DNA of 64,000 nt. It comes from Kriegella sp965368185 (GTDB lineage: Bacteria; Bacteroidota; Bacteroidia; Flavobacteriales; Flavobacteriaceae). The stretch is from NCBI GenBank assembly GCA_965368185.1, contig CBDULZ010000014.1, positions 1 through 64,000 of the forward strand, in the 5' to 3' direction. Under the pieces are notes generated by a model. That model worked only from the letters and a program-made list of their open reading frames with translations, made no database searches and had not been told where the DNA came from. This document shows positions 44,605 to 54,607 of the stretch, in pieces (the first letter of the stretch is position 1; the number at the start of each line of letters is the position of its first letter). The position numbers and the translations under genes are program-made.

Positions 44605-46188
44605 TTAATCCACGTCCCACCAAACCTTACCAACATGGGTGTTGGGCTTGGTACCTCCAGCTTGCAAGTTCTCATTATTGGCAGCAATCTCCTTGGACGG
44701 GTACAGCAGCCGTGTAGGAATTTGGCCTCCGGTCACGTTTCCAGGGTAATCGACCGGGGTCAATTGGGGAAGGTCCATTCTCCTCCAGTAGGTCCAGGCA
44801 TCCCACCAGCTAAGCATTCCGTTCAACCATTGTTGTTCGGCAATCATTTGTAGGCCCGTCGCTCCTGACGTATATGGGTATAGCGCAAGGTAGTCGTTAA
44901 CAGCCCCGTCCGAAACCACAAAAGAGGGATCGTAAGGTGTCCACATTTGCATGGCAGCCTTTACCCCGGCATTAAAATGCGATTCAGCCGATCCGCCAAC
45001 GGTTCCTATTCCCCGTTCGCTCGCCTCTGCTTGAAGAAACTCGATTTCGGCATAGGTCATCAACTTGTAGGGGCTGTCAACCTTAAAGAACAACGTATTC
45101 AATGTCGAAAACAAAATGTTGACATCGGAACCCGATACCCCAGTATAACCATCTATGGTTCCGCTGTCCAATCCATTGGGCATTCCTTCTTGTGCCAATG
45201 GATCGAGGTTATCGTTAACGCCATCGGTATATATCATTAGACGAGGGTCATCATCACTAGCGTCATCGGGATCGGTGCCTTTTAGCGCATCTATCAAAGT
45301 CTTGCTCATTACACGTGACTGGCCCCCATCGCCTGATATAAACGCACGTGAAAGTCCGTTTTGGTTGACCCATACACTGGGGCCATCGGCATGTGGCACC
45401 CAAGGAATGTCTTCATTGCTTGAGAACACACCAACACCCGATAATGCCTGAGTAACCTTTTGGGCGGCAAGGGTCGGGTTGACATCCGATATCTGCATGG
45501 CCATCTTCAAGATCAACGAATTGGCCCACTTTTTCCATTTGGTAATATCGCCCTGATAGATCATGTCGGCAGCGGCAAACCCATCGTCTGCTTTTGAGGT
45601 ACTAATGGCGGCCCCAGCCTCTTCCAGTTCTTGGAAAAGCGCCGTATAAATTAATTCCTGCGAATCATAAACGGGAAAGAAGATACCATCAAAACCTGCG
45701 CCCGCTTCGGAATAGGGCACATTGCCATACCAGTCTGTAAGACGTAAATAGGCAAAGGCCCGTAAAATCCGTGCGGCCTCACGCGTATTTGGGCGCCTCC
45801 CTTCCTCAAAACCACCTGGGCCTGTTTGTTTTAGCACTTCATGAATGTTTTTTAAATGCCCGCTATACCCATAGTCCCAAGGCGCATCATCCGCCTCAAC
45901 ATTTACAAAATATTTGTCTCCAGCCTGATTGAGGCTGTTGCCTAATGTAGCGAGATGTTGCATCCAATAAGAGGCATATCCCACATTGGTCCGCCAATTC
46001 AGGTATCGGTTACTTTCCGGGCCTCCATCGGAAAGGCTTAATTGGGCATTGGAGAACAGGAAATTCATATTAATCTCATTGAGAGCTTGGGGATTAACGT
46101 TCAGGTCATGCAGTTCTCCGGTATCGCATGCAGAAAAGGTCAAAAGGCCCCCCATTGCCAACCAAAATATTATTTTATATCTCATCAT
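44605..46188 (-). CDS. SusD/RagB-like outer-membrane lipoprotein
   Basis: A 527-residue lipoprotein of the SusD-like_2 type. ATG 46188 gives the signal MRYKIIFWLAMGGLLTFSAC; a TTG at 46212 would add eight residues. It is helical (TPR-like), with the LRAFAYLRLTDWYGNVPYSEA segment near residues 140-160 that is conserved in SusD proteins, and a C-terminal WDAWTYWRRMD region. SusD proteins cap the SusC barrel and bind the incoming glycan or peptide at the surface. It starts 29 bases after the SusC stop on the same strand. The ligand cannot be read from sequence. Confidence 0.93.
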   Translation of the reverse strand: MMRYKIIFWLAMGGLLTFSACDTGELHDLNVNPQALNEINMNFLFSNAQLSLSDGGPESNRYLNWRTNVGYASYWMQHLATLGNSLNQAGDKYFVNVEADDAPWDYGYSGHLKNIHEVLKQTGPGGFEEGRRPNTREAARILRAFAYLRLTDWYGNVPYSEAGAGFDGIFFPVYDSQELIYTALFQELEEAGAAISTSKADDGFAAADMIYQGDITKWKKWANSLILKMAMQISDVNPTLAAQKVTQALSGVGVFSSNEDIPWVPHADGPSVWVNQNGLSRAFISGDGGQSRVMSKTLIDALKGTDPDDASDDDPRLMIYTDGVNDNLDPLAQEGMPNGLDSGTIDGYTGVSGSDVNILFSTLNTLFFKVDSPYKLMTYAEIEFLQAEASERGIGTVGGSAESHFNAGVKAAMQMWTPYDPSFVVSDGAVNDYLALYPYTSGATGLQMIAEQQWLNGMLSWWDAWTYWRRMDLPQLTPVDYPGNVTGGQIPTRLLYPSKEIAANNENLQAGGTKPNTHVGKVWWDVD

Positions 46189-46217
46189 TATCTTTTTTAA
46201 ATTTTGATTCAAAAATC

Positions 46218-49200
46218 CTAAAATCCGATTTTAAAGTTAAACCCATAACTACGCGTTGCCGGCATGGCAAAATATTCAAGTCCCTGAGCCCCGGCATTTG
46301 TCGAATAGGTCGATTCGGGATCCACATTATCAATATGCTTCTTGATTACCCAAAGATTTCGGCCCACAAGCGAAAAACTTAAACTTTGAATGGGTGTTTT
46401 CTCTAAGAATTTTTGTGGAAATGTATAACCCAAAGTCAATTGTCTCAGTTTGATAAAAGAAGCATCGTAAATGAACATGGATGAGATGGCCGTACTTTCA
46501 CCGCCTATCCTGTTCCAATACACATTGGCTTCTTCTGCCGTAAGATCCCGATCGACCGGTGTATAAGTCGGGGCATCATCGGTGCCGGTATTGACCACGC
46601 CCGTGATGTGCAGTGGTGCCTCCCCTGTTCGGCCTAATAAAGATTGTTGGTGGTAGCCCCATTGTGTCAACCGGTTGTTGGTGCCCGAAAATATTTCACC
46701 GCCAGATTTAAAGTCGATCAGAAAATCCAAGTTAAAGCCTTTATAATTAAAAGTGTTGTTGACGCCGCCGGTAAAATCAGGTACTCCATTGCCGATGGGT
46801 ACATAATCTTCGGAGGCCAAGGGCGTACCGTCTTCAAGGAAAATAGGGTTTCCATTTGGATCTGTTTGCTGAACCCTACCCGTAATTATACCGAACGGTT
46901 GTCCTTCAATATGCTTGATTCGAACATTCCGTGTTCTTGGTTCTTCGGCGGCCAATTCCGTTACGCCTTCAATCAAAGACACCACTTCATTGTCGTTTTT
47001 TGCGAAGTTCACGGAAATGTCCCAAGTAAGCGGCCCCTGTATCGGCGTACCGGTTACCAATATTTCAAATCCTTTATTTTGTATTTCACCAACATTAACA
47101 CTGGTTGAACCAAAACCGGACGCATTCGATATTGTGGCATTCAAAATATCGTCAGTGGTCTTTTGTTGGTAGTAAGTGAAATCAATTCCGAACCGATTGT
47201 TAAACAGCCTTATATCAAGACCGGCCTCAATTTCTGTCGAGAGTGCTGGCTGCAAGCCGGGATTAGGGATATTTCCCGCTGTTCCGCCTGCTGAAGAGAA
47301 CGACGCCCTGGTATAACCCAAATGGTCGTCACCTGCCAAGGAGAAGGTGTTGTTGGTTGCATAGGGACCAATATTTACAATACCTGTCTGCGCCCAAGAA
47401 GCTCTAAGTTTACCAAAACTCAACCACGTGGGTTTTGATCCAAAACTATCGGAAAAGATCCAACTGCCCCCTACAGAAGGATAGAAGATAGTATTGGTCT
47501 CCGGATTCAAGACCGAGAACCAATCGTTTCTTGCGGTTCCGGTTAAAAAGAGTACATTGGCAAACCCTATTTCTAATTGGCCGTATACCGAATTTATGCC
47601 CTGTTCATTAAAACCATAACCAAAGGTTCTGTTGGCCGCATTGTTAATGGCCGGAAAAAACTGGACGTTGAAATTCGTTCCATTGGCCGAAATGTCTTCA
47701 AAAGTTCTTCGCATTCTGTTAAGCCCGGCAAAAGCACTAAGGTCAAATTTGCCAAAACTTTTGTCGACACCAATCATAGCATCGATATTTATCTCGCGAA
47801 TCTGAGACTCACCTTCCTGTCTATTACCCCCGAGATTGTGCCCAGTACCTTCTGGGGTAAGCCCAGTATCTCTTCTTGTGTACCAGTCCATCCCATATCT
47901 AGCCGATGCGTACAACCAATCAGTAAAATCATACCGCAAAGATCCAGAAGCGATAACGCGGTCTCTTTTGTCACTTCGAATGACCTGTTCTGTTGCCCAA
48001 TACGGGTTTTGGCCCCAGTTATTGGCCGCAGGCAACAATTCTTGACCTGGGAATTTCGGGTCACCGCCCTGCCCATAAATAAGCAGCAACGCATCACTGG
48101 TGCCCTCAGGAATAGCACCGGGTTTAGAGGGGTCGCCATAATAACTGTTCACATCAATGTTTGCGGGCATGCGCCACACCGTTTGAATCGCGTTGTTAGG
48201 TGAATCGGAAAGAGTTGGCCTGTTTTTTGCATCTTCATGCGAATACAACACCTTGGCATCAAGTGTCAGTTTTTCGCCAAATTTTGAGTTTACGCTTAAG
48301 GATAAATTGGTCTTATCATAACCAGAATTAGGAACTATGCTGGTACTCTTAAGATCTGAAACGGAAAAACGGAAAGTCTGGTTATCACCGCCACCAGTCA
48401 TTGACACGCTATTGGTCATCGAATGGCCGGTTTCGAAGAATTTGCGAAAATTATCACCCATATACGAATAGGGCCGACGAACACCGTCAAATTGAATTAC
48501 GGAACTTCCATCCAACGCAGGACCCCAACCAATATTTCCCCATTGAAATGCCTGTTGTGCCGTTGCAGGTTTAGTGGCAACACCATTAACATATTGGCCC
48601 GCCCCATATTCTGTCTGTTTTTCACTTTGGTCGTACAAAGCGTCAAAAACATAATTTGACGAGTACGACACTCCGATACCTTTTTGCCTTGACCCTCGTT
48701 TTGTGGTAATAAGAACAACCCCATTACCCCCTCTGGAACCGTATAGCGCCGAGGCGTTCGCACCTTTTAAAATACTCATCGACTCAATATCATCAGGGTT
48801 GATGCTGGTTAAGCCATCCCCTTGATCACCACCGCCCCAGAGACCTGCCTGTCCAAAGCCGGAGTTGTCCATAGGAATCCCGTCAATCACATATAGGGGC
48901 TGGCCCTCGCTGCCAATAGACTTATTACCCCGAATAACGATCCGTGTGGATCCCGCAGGTCCCGAAGAGGGCTTCGAAACATTGACCCCAGCAACTCGTC
49001 CAACAAGGGCATTACCCACATTGTTTTCTCTCGCTTCGGTGAACTTTTCGCCTCCAACTTCCGTAACTGAATATTGAAGAGCCTTCTTTTCCCTCTGAAT
49101 ACCGAGTGCCGTTACCACAACTTCATCGAGTTCGCTAACATCTTCTTGCATGGTTGCGTTGATTTCACTTTGACCGTTAACGGGAATGCTTTGCTCGGCA

Positions 49201-49424
49201 AACCCTATATATGAAAACACCAAAGTGGCATTGCTTGGTGCTTCTATGCTATAATTGCCATCAAAGTCGGTAACGACACCTTGAGTTGTTCCTGCCACGA
49301 TTACGTTGACCCCAGGTAATGGAACTTGTTGCTCGTCTACAACCTTTCCGGTAATTGTACCTTGGGCCCATACATGGGTAGAACAAATTAATAAGAGTAA
49401 ATACACTAAAAATCTTGTCTTCAT
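46218..49424 (-). CDS. SusC/RagA-family TonB-dependent outer-membrane transporter
   Basis: A 1068-residue protein of normal SusC length. A signal peptide (cleaved near VWAQ, residue 21) is followed by a CarboxypepD_reg-like domain (about 22-105), the TonB box region DVSELDEVVVTALGIQREK (about 94-112), and the plug domain (about 112-230) with VGRVAGVNVSKPSSGPAGSTRIVIRG and MSILKGANASALYGSRGGNGVVLITTK. The barrel ends in SYGFNFKIGF. It imports oligomers over the outer membrane using TonB energy. Together with SusD it forms one uptake pair. The divergent promoter region on its left end contains two palindromes. Confidence 0.96.
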   Translation of the reverse strand: MKTRFLVYLLLLICSTHVWAQGTITGKVVDEQQVPLPGVNVIVAGTTQGVVTDFDGNYSIEAPSNATLVFSYIGFAEQSIPVNGQSEINATMQEDVSELDEVVVTALGIQREKKALQYSVTEVGGEKFTEARENNVGNALVGRVAGVNVSKPSSGPAGSTRIVIRGNKSIGSEGQPLYVIDGIPMDNSGFGQAGLWGGGDQGDGLTSINPDDIESMSILKGANASALYGSRGGNGVVLITTKRGSRQKGIGVSYSSNYVFDALYDQSEKQTEYGAGQYVNGVATKPATAQQAFQWGNIGWGPALDGSSVIQFDGVRRPYSYMGDNFRKFFETGHSMTNSVSMTGGGDNQTFRFSVSDLKSTSIVPNSGYDKTNLSLSVNSKFGEKLTLDAKVLYSHEDAKNRPTLSDSPNNAIQTVWRMPANIDVNSYYGDPSKPGAIPEGTSDALLLIYGQGGDPKFPGQELLPAANNWGQNPYWATEQVIRSDKRDRVIASGSLRYDFTDWLYASARYGMDWYTRRDTGLTPEGTGHNLGGNRQEGESQIREINIDAMIGVDKSFGKFDLSAFAGLNRMRRTFEDISANGTNFNVQFFPAINNAANRTFGYGFNEQGINSVYGQLEIGFANVLFLTGTARNDWFSVLNPETNTIFYPSVGGSWIFSDSFGSKPTWLSFGKLRASWAQTGIVNIGPYATNNTFSLAGDDHLGYTRASFSSAGGTAGNIPNPGLQPALSTEIEAGLDIRLFNNRFGIDFTYYQQKTTDDILNATISNASGFGSTSVNVGEIQNKGFEILVTGTPIQGPLTWDISVNFAKNDNEVVSLIEGVTELAAEEPRTRNVRIKHIEGQPFGIITGRVQQTDPNGNPIFLEDGTPLASEDYVPIGNGVPDFTGGVNNTFNYKGFNLDFLIDFKSGGEIFSGTNNRLTQWGYHQQSLLGRTGEAPLHITGVVNTGTDDAPTYTPVDRDLTAEEANVYWNRIGGESTAISSMFIYDASFIKLRQLTLGYTFPQKFLEKTPIQSLSFSLVGRNLWVIKKHIDNVDPESTYSTNAGAQGLEYFAMPATRSYGFNFKIGF

Positions 49425-49509
49425 TTCATAATAGTTTAGTTAATAGTAGAGTTAGTTGGCAAAATAAAAATTTTATAGTCCTAAAAATGAGCTATTGATA
49501 AAAGTTAAA

Positions 49510-49526
49510 CATAAGTTAAACTTATG
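49510..49526. promoter_or_regulatory. 17-bp palindrome, candidate operator between susC and the FG-GAP gene
   Basis: CATAAGTT-A-AACTTATG is a perfect inverted repeat with 8-base arms and a single central base. It overlaps a direct repeat of AGTTAAAC (49503-49510 and 49514-49521), 11 bases apart. It lies in the divergent promoter region, 86 bases from the susC start. Confidence 0.55.
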
Positions 49527-49540
49527 AAATTTATCTTTAC

Positions 49541-49554
49541 GATTTTTAAAAATC
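49541..49554. promoter_or_regulatory. 14-bp perfect palindrome in the same divergent region
   Basis: GATTTTTAAAAATC is perfectly self-complementary and starts 14 bases after the 17-bp palindrome. A TATCTTTA word at 49532-49539, one base off the -7 consensus, sits directly before it on the plus strand. The match could be chance in AT-rich DNA. Confidence 0.4.
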
Positions 49555-49690
49555 ACAAAATTTCATTTTGAACCGACAGCTAAACAAAGGTTTGGGTAAT
49601 TTCAAATGTACAGGTCCGTTTATGTTTGAAGAAGGGTGTTCACAAATGCAAAAACATTCGTAAATTTATTTCTAGTTTAAAGCTGAATTA

Positions 49691-52600
49691 ATGAAAGTTC
49701 GCATAAAAAATACTTGCTTGACGGCTTTAATGTTGGTAACGGCGATGTGTTTTTCTCAGCCATCAGATGTACTGTTTTCCCTTCTGGATGCCAAGGTTAC
49801 TGGCGTAGATTTTGAAAACACCATAACAGATAACAGATATAATAACATTTTAATTTATTCTAACTTTTATGGTGGAGCAGGTGTCGGTATATCCGATGTT
49901 AACAATGATGGCTTACAAGACCTTTTCTTTACCGGAAACCTTGTCGGAGATCGACTTTATATAAACCGCGGTAATTTCCAATTTGATGATGTCACTACTA
50001 TTTCTGGAATAGTGGATAATGGTGGCTGGTCATCCGGTGTTGCTATGGCAGATGTTAACAATGATGGAAAAATAGACATTTATGTTTGCCGTGAACTCTA
50101 TGATGACAGGTCTGATCTGAGAAAAAATAAGCTGTATATTAATACTGGAACCAATTCCAACGGAATTCCCGTCTTTGTGGAAAGCGCAGATAAATATAAT
50201 CTTGGCGATGAACAACGCTCTCGGCACGCCGCCTTTTTAGATTATGATAAAGACGGCGATCTAGATCTTTTTGTACTCAACCAACCCCCAAACCCTGGTA
50301 ATTTTTCTGAACTTTATGGCACCAAACCAGGTCCTGAATTCTCCCCAAAACTCTATCAAAATAATGGTGATGTTTTTGTTGACGTTACGGTAAAGGCCGG
50401 ATTGTTGCGAGGCGGATACCCTAATAGCCTTATAGCTAGTGACCTGAACAATGATGGTCTGATAGATATCTACGTTGCCAACGATTTTGAAGTTCCCGAT
50501 TTTTTTTACCTTAATAATGGAGATGGCACATTTACCGATATTATGCAACATTCGATGCGACACATCTCATACTTCAGTATGGGTGTTGACGCTGCGGATA
50601 TTAATAACGACGGGCTAACTGACATCATGGTCCTGGATATGGTGGCAGAGGATAATTATCGGCTAAAAGCCAATATGAGCGGAATGGACCCCAATGCCTT
50701 TTGGAAAGTTGTAAATGAGGGCGGCCATTATCAATATATGTTCAACACCCTACATTTAAATCAAGGCGCTACTAAAAAAATTCCCTTATTCAGCGATGTG
50801 GCCCAGCAAGGTGGTCTTTCAAATACGGACTGGAGCTGGTCAAATCTAATTGCCGATTTCGATAACGATGGTCAAAAAGACATTCATGTAACCAATGGAC
50901 TTCTACGTGACATACGAAACACAGATGCTGATAAAAATTTCTCTGAGCACGTACAGAATGTCTCTTATAAATGGATAGAAGATCACCCAAATTCAGGAGA
51001 TGTAAGTATTTGGGATATTATCGACCTTGAAGAAGCTTTAAAAATTGTTCCTTCGCAAAAACTACCAAATTACGTATTCAAAAACAACGGCAACCTCCAA
51101 TTTAATAAGGTAACAGAAAAGTGGGGGTTAGACCAACCCAGTTTTTCCCATGGATCTGCCTATGCCGATCTAGACAATGATGGAGACTTAGATCTTGTAA
51201 TCAATAATGTAAACGAAAGGGCCTTTGTTTATCGAAACAATAGTGAAATTCTTAATGACTATCATTATTTTAGGGTCAAACTGACAGATTTAACCAAACA
51301 CAGTTCATTGTTTGGTGCCAAGGTAAAAATTGACATTGGTGACCAATCTCAGTGGTATGAATTCACGAATGTGAGGGGAATGTACTCAACTAGTGAGAAC
51401 ATCGCTCATTTTGGTACGGGCAAGGATACATTAATCAATTTTTTGACCGTAACATGGCCGAATGGCAAAATAACGCAGCGCAGCAACTTAAGGGCAGACC
51501 AAGTACTCTCTTTGGATTATAGTGAAGCCTCTTTGGCAGATGACAATGATTTGGTAGAAGATACAATGTTATTCTCCAACAATTCATTAGGTAATTTTAT
51601 ACATCAAGAGAACACATTCGACGATTTTGAAAAACAGGTGCTTTTACCACATAAAATGTCCCAATTTGGGCCTGCATTGGCCGTTGGTGATATAAATAGC
51701 GACGGGTTACCGGATTTTTATTTGGGCGGTGCCAAAAATAAGGCTGGCCAGTTAATCGTTCAGGAAACCTCCGGAGCTTTTTCACAGCGTTCGACACCAA
51801 TCTTTAAAACAGATGCTGCTTATGAAGATGTAGATGCCATTTTTGTTGATGTTGATAAAGATAATGACCTCGATTTGTATGTTGTTAGTGGTGGTAACGA
51901 ATGGATAAGAGATTCTGAAATGTATGAGGATCGCTTGTACTTAAATGATGGCACAGGGTCTTTTGAACGATCAATGGGGCTACCGGCCATCACGGAAAGT
52001 GGTTCTTGTATTCGCTCTTTTGATTTTGACAACGATGGGGATCTCGATCTATTTGTAGGAGGAAGAATGGTTCCTTGGCAATATCCATTGCCCACGAGTA
52101 GTCGTATATTAGAAAATAAGAATGGGAAATATATTGATGTAACCAAGTCAATCGCAAAAGATCTTGTAGATATTGGCATGGTTACCGATGCAACCTGGAC
52201 CGATTTCGATGGTGATGGTCTTACCGATTTGGTGTTGGTGGGAGAATGGATGCCCATAACATTTATCCGTTTCGATGGAAACAAATTTGAAAATGTCACA
52301 AGAAAGAAAGGTATTGAAAATTCAGAAGGATGGTGGTACAGTATTGAAGCCAACGATATCGATAATGATGGTGACGTTGATTTAATAGCCGGCAATTTGG
52401 GTCTTAATTATAAATATAAGGCCTCGCCCAAAGAGCCTTTTGAAGTGTTTTACAACGATTTTGATGGAAATGGTAAGAACGATGTGGTATTAAGCTATTA
52501 CAACTTTGGTGAGCGGTATCCGTTAAGGGGAAGATCTTGTTCCTCAGAGCAAGTCCCTTCACTTAAAAAAGTCTTTCCTACCTACGATGAATTTGCTTCT

Positions 52601-53059
52601 GCCAATCTTCTTGATGTTTATGGAATGGAAAACCTTGGCCCTGCCTTGAACTACAAAGCCAAAACCTTTGCAAGCGTATTCATTGAAAATCTAGGAGATG
52701 GGATTTTTAAAGAGCATCTCCTTCCCAACCAAGCCCAAATATCTTCTATAAATGACATTTGCGTAGATGACTTCAATAATGACGGTCACAAAGACATTCT
52801 AGTAGCCGGAAACCTATATGCTTCAGAAATTGAAACACCGAGAAATGATGCGGGTATTGGTTTGGTCTTATTGGGAGACGGAAAAAATAACTTCGTTCCG
52901 CTCGCTCCACGGTTGAGTGGTTTCATTGTTCCATTTGATGTAAAAAAAACAGTGCCTATAAAATCTGGTGGGGATAGCTATATTTTATGTGCAGTAAACA
53001 ATGGAACCCTACAGTTCTTCAAAAAGAATAACAATGGATCATTAAAAAAACTCAATTGA
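49691..53059 (+). CDS. Giant VCBS/FG-GAP repeat protein with ASPIC-UnbV domain (CRTAC1-like)
   Basis: A 1122-residue secreted protein with a signal peptide (cleaved near CFSQ, residue 23). At least 14 calcium-binding FG-GAP loops of the form DxNxDGxxD are visible, for example DVNNDGLQD, DYDKDGDLD, DLNNDGLID, DINNDGLTD and DFDNDGQKD before the middle, then DINSDGLPD, DVDKDNDLD, DFDGDGLTD and DIDNDGDVD after it. Between the two sets, about residues 535-605, lies an ASPIC/UnbV domain (SLFGAKVKIDIGD, STSENIAHFGTG, LTVTWPNGK). Two seven-bladed propellers flanking UnbV is a reasonable reading. A binding role on the cell surface is inferred. The GH5 gene overlaps its stop. Confidence 0.92.
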   Translation: MKVRIKNTCLTALMLVTAMCFSQPSDVLFSLLDAKVTGVDFENTITDNRYNNILIYSNFYGGAGVGISDVNNDGLQDLFFTGNLVGDRLYINRGNFQFDDVTTISGIVDNGGWSSGVAMADVNNDGKIDIYVCRELYDDRSDLRKNKLYINTGTNSNGIPVFVESADKYNLGDEQRSRHAAFLDYDKDGDLDLFVLNQPPNPGNFSELYGTKPGPEFSPKLYQNNGDVFVDVTVKAGLLRGGYPNSLIASDLNNDGLIDIYVANDFEVPDFFYLNNGDGTFTDIMQHSMRHISYFSMGVDAADINNDGLTDIMVLDMVAEDNYRLKANMSGMDPNAFWKVVNEGGHYQYMFNTLHLNQGATKKIPLFSDVAQQGGLSNTDWSWSNLIADFDNDGQKDIHVTNGLLRDIRNTDADKNFSEHVQNVSYKWIEDHPNSGDVSIWDIIDLEEALKIVPSQKLPNYVFKNNGNLQFNKVTEKWGLDQPSFSHGSAYADLDNDGDLDLVINNVNERAFVYRNNSEILNDYHYFRVKLTDLTKHSSLFGAKVKIDIGDQSQWYEFTNVRGMYSTSENIAHFGTGKDTLINFLTVTWPNGKITQRSNLRADQVLSLDYSEASLADDNDLVEDTMLFSNNSLGNFIHQENTFDDFEKQVLLPHKMSQFGPALAVGDINSDGLPDFYLGGAKNKAGQLIVQETSGAFSQRSTPIFKTDAAYEDVDAIFVDVDKDNDLDLYVVSGGNEWIRDSEMYEDRLYLNDGTGSFERSMGLPAITESGSCIRSFDFDNDGDLDLFVGGRMVPWQYPLPTSSRILENKNGKYIDVTKSIAKDLVDIGMVTDATWTDFDGDGLTDLVLVGEWMPITFIRFDGNKFENVTRKKGIENSEGWWYSIEANDIDNDGDVDLIAGNLGLNYKYKASPKEPFEVFYNDFDGNGKNDVVLSYYNFGERYPLRGRSCSSEQVPSLKKVFPTYDEFASANLLDVYGMENLGPALNYKAKTFASVFIENLGDGIFKEHLLPNQAQISSINDICVDDFNNDGHKDILVAGNLYASEIETPRNDAGIGLVLLGDGKNNFVPLAPRLSGFIVPFDVKKTVPIKSGGDSYILCAVNNGTLQFFKKNNNGSLKKLN

Positions 53060-54213
53060 AAAAAAACGCCGAAAATAATCGAAGATTTTTCCTTAAAACC
53101 TCAGGGTTGTTCGCTGGAGGAGCTCTGATTAATCCGTATTCGACCTTTTCGGAGGGTACCCGACCAAAAAACAGACTGCCCAGATGGAAAGGGTTTAACT
53201 TTTTGGACTTTTTTTCTCCTGACCCTCAAAATACTAGACCCCAAGCAAAAGAGGAATATTTTAAATGGATGGCTGCTTGGGGCTTCGATTTTGTGCGGTT
53301 GCCTATGGCATATCCCTTCTACCTAAAATTTGATAGAAGCAAGGATATTACGCCCAGACAGGTAAGAAGAATTAACCGAAAAGCTACGGATCGAATTGAG
53401 GATTTTGTTTATCTCGCACATAAGTATGGTCTTCACGTAAGCCTTAATTTGCACAGGGCACCAGGGTTTTGTGTCAATGCCGGATTCAATGAGCCCTACA
53501 ATCTATGGACAGATGAAGAAGCCATGGATGATTTTTGTTTTCATTGGAAATTTTGGGCAAAACGCTTTAAAAATGTCTCACGAGAAAAAATAAGTTTCGA
53601 TTTACTCAATGAGCCATGCGTTCGAATCGATATGAACGATCAATTCTCGAAACGCAGTGAGGTGCCCGGTGCTCTTTATAGAAAATTGGCACTTGCCGCC
53701 TCATCTGCCATACGAAAGGTCAACCCCGATCATTTGATTATTGCAGATGGCAATAATATAGGTAGAGATGTGATACCGGAAATAACCGACCTTGATATTG
53801 GTCAAAGCTGCAGGGGTTATAACCCAGGTATCATATCGCATTATAAAGCTCCTTGGGTATTTAAAAGTACCGACAACTTACCGGTTCCGAGATGGCCAGG
53901 TCAAGTGGGTGACCAATATTTGAGTGTAGCTCTTCTTGAGGAGATGTACAAACCTTGGCTAGACTTAATTAAACAAGGAGTTGGTGTTCATTGTGGGGAA
54001 TGTGGTTGTTGGAAAAAAACACCGCACGAGGTTTTTCTTGCCTGGTTTCAAGATTTATTAAGCATATTCAAAACGAATGGCATAGGTTTTGCCTTGTGGG
54101 AATTTAATGGAGATTTTGGAATTCTAAACTCTGATCGATCTGATGTGGACTATGAAGATTGGTTTGGCCACAAATTGGATCGCAAACTGCTCAACCTGTT
54201 ACAAAGGCATTAG
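53056..54213 (+). CDS. GH5-type cellulase-family glycoside hydrolase, Tat-exported
   Basis: A 385-residue enzyme. The TTG start overlaps the upstream TGA (TTGA), so translation is coupled to the giant FG-GAP protein. The N terminus NNRRFFLKTSGLFAGG is a good twin-arginine signal. The clan GH-A set is visible: Arg82 in FVRLPM, His133 in LNLHRAPGF, acid/base Glu186 in FDLLNEPCV, and nucleophile Glu315 in VHCGECGCW; the ALWEFNGDFG end is also typical. Several Cys near the nucleophile are unusual. Target may be a beta-glucan, mannan or another beta-glycoside; it is not readable. Confidence 0.9.
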   Translation: MKKNAENNRRFFLKTSGLFAGGALINPYSTFSEGTRPKNRLPRWKGFNFLDFFSPDPQNTRPQAKEEYFKWMAAWGFDFVRLPMAYPFYLKFDRSKDITPRQVRRINRKATDRIEDFVYLAHKYGLHVSLNLHRAPGFCVNAGFNEPYNLWTDEEAMDDFCFHWKFWAKRFKNVSREKISFDLLNEPCVRIDMNDQFSKRSEVPGALYRKLALAASSAIRKVNPDHLIIADGNNIGRDVIPEITDLDIGQSCRGYNPGIISHYKAPWVFKSTDNLPVPRWPGQVGDQYLSVALLEEMYKPWLDLIKQGVGVHCGECGCWKKTPHEVFLAWFQDLLSIFKTNGIGFALWEFNGDFGILNSDRSDVDYEDWFGHKLDRKLLNLLQRH

Positions 54214-54607
54214 AAGATAAATTCGCTTAATCTAACTTCTCATAATAATTATAGGGTATCAACAGGTTTTATATAACTCTATTTAAAGTTGATTTGTTAT
54301 ATAACTTTTTCCGACCAATGAGTTGGTTAACTAAAAAATATGTAGAGTAGTATTTTAAAAATGACTGTTTTTGACCCTCTGTTTTCGGGTTTAATCGATA
54401 TTCCCATTTTATATCATCGTAAAATAAAATTCCAGACAAACTATCCAGTCGGGAATTGAAGTTTCAAAAAAAAAGGAATAGTGTACAAGTATTATAAAGA
54501 TTCCTTCCAAATTTCTAGTATTTTTAAGCTTTCGCACCTAATTTCACTACACAAAGTCGTTGCTAATAACCGAAAATAGTCACCTTTCATTTTAATAATC
54601 AAAAACG
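54214..54607. other. Intergenic AT-rich region of 394 bases
   Basis: No gene is supported. GTTATATAAC at 54296-54305 followed by TTTTT could be a weak terminator for the GH5 transcript. No full promoter match to TTG-N19-21-TAnnTTTG was found before the M28 gene. Confidence 0.45.

Noticed and set aside
47577..48203. 208-codon open frame on the plus strand
   Set aside because: It lies wholly inside susC on the opposite strand, with no motif and unlikely composition; a shadow frame.
51820..52395. 191-codon minus-strand open frame
   Set aside because: Shadow of the Asp/Gly-rich FG-GAP repeat coding sequence; Ser/Pro-rich by reverse translation only.
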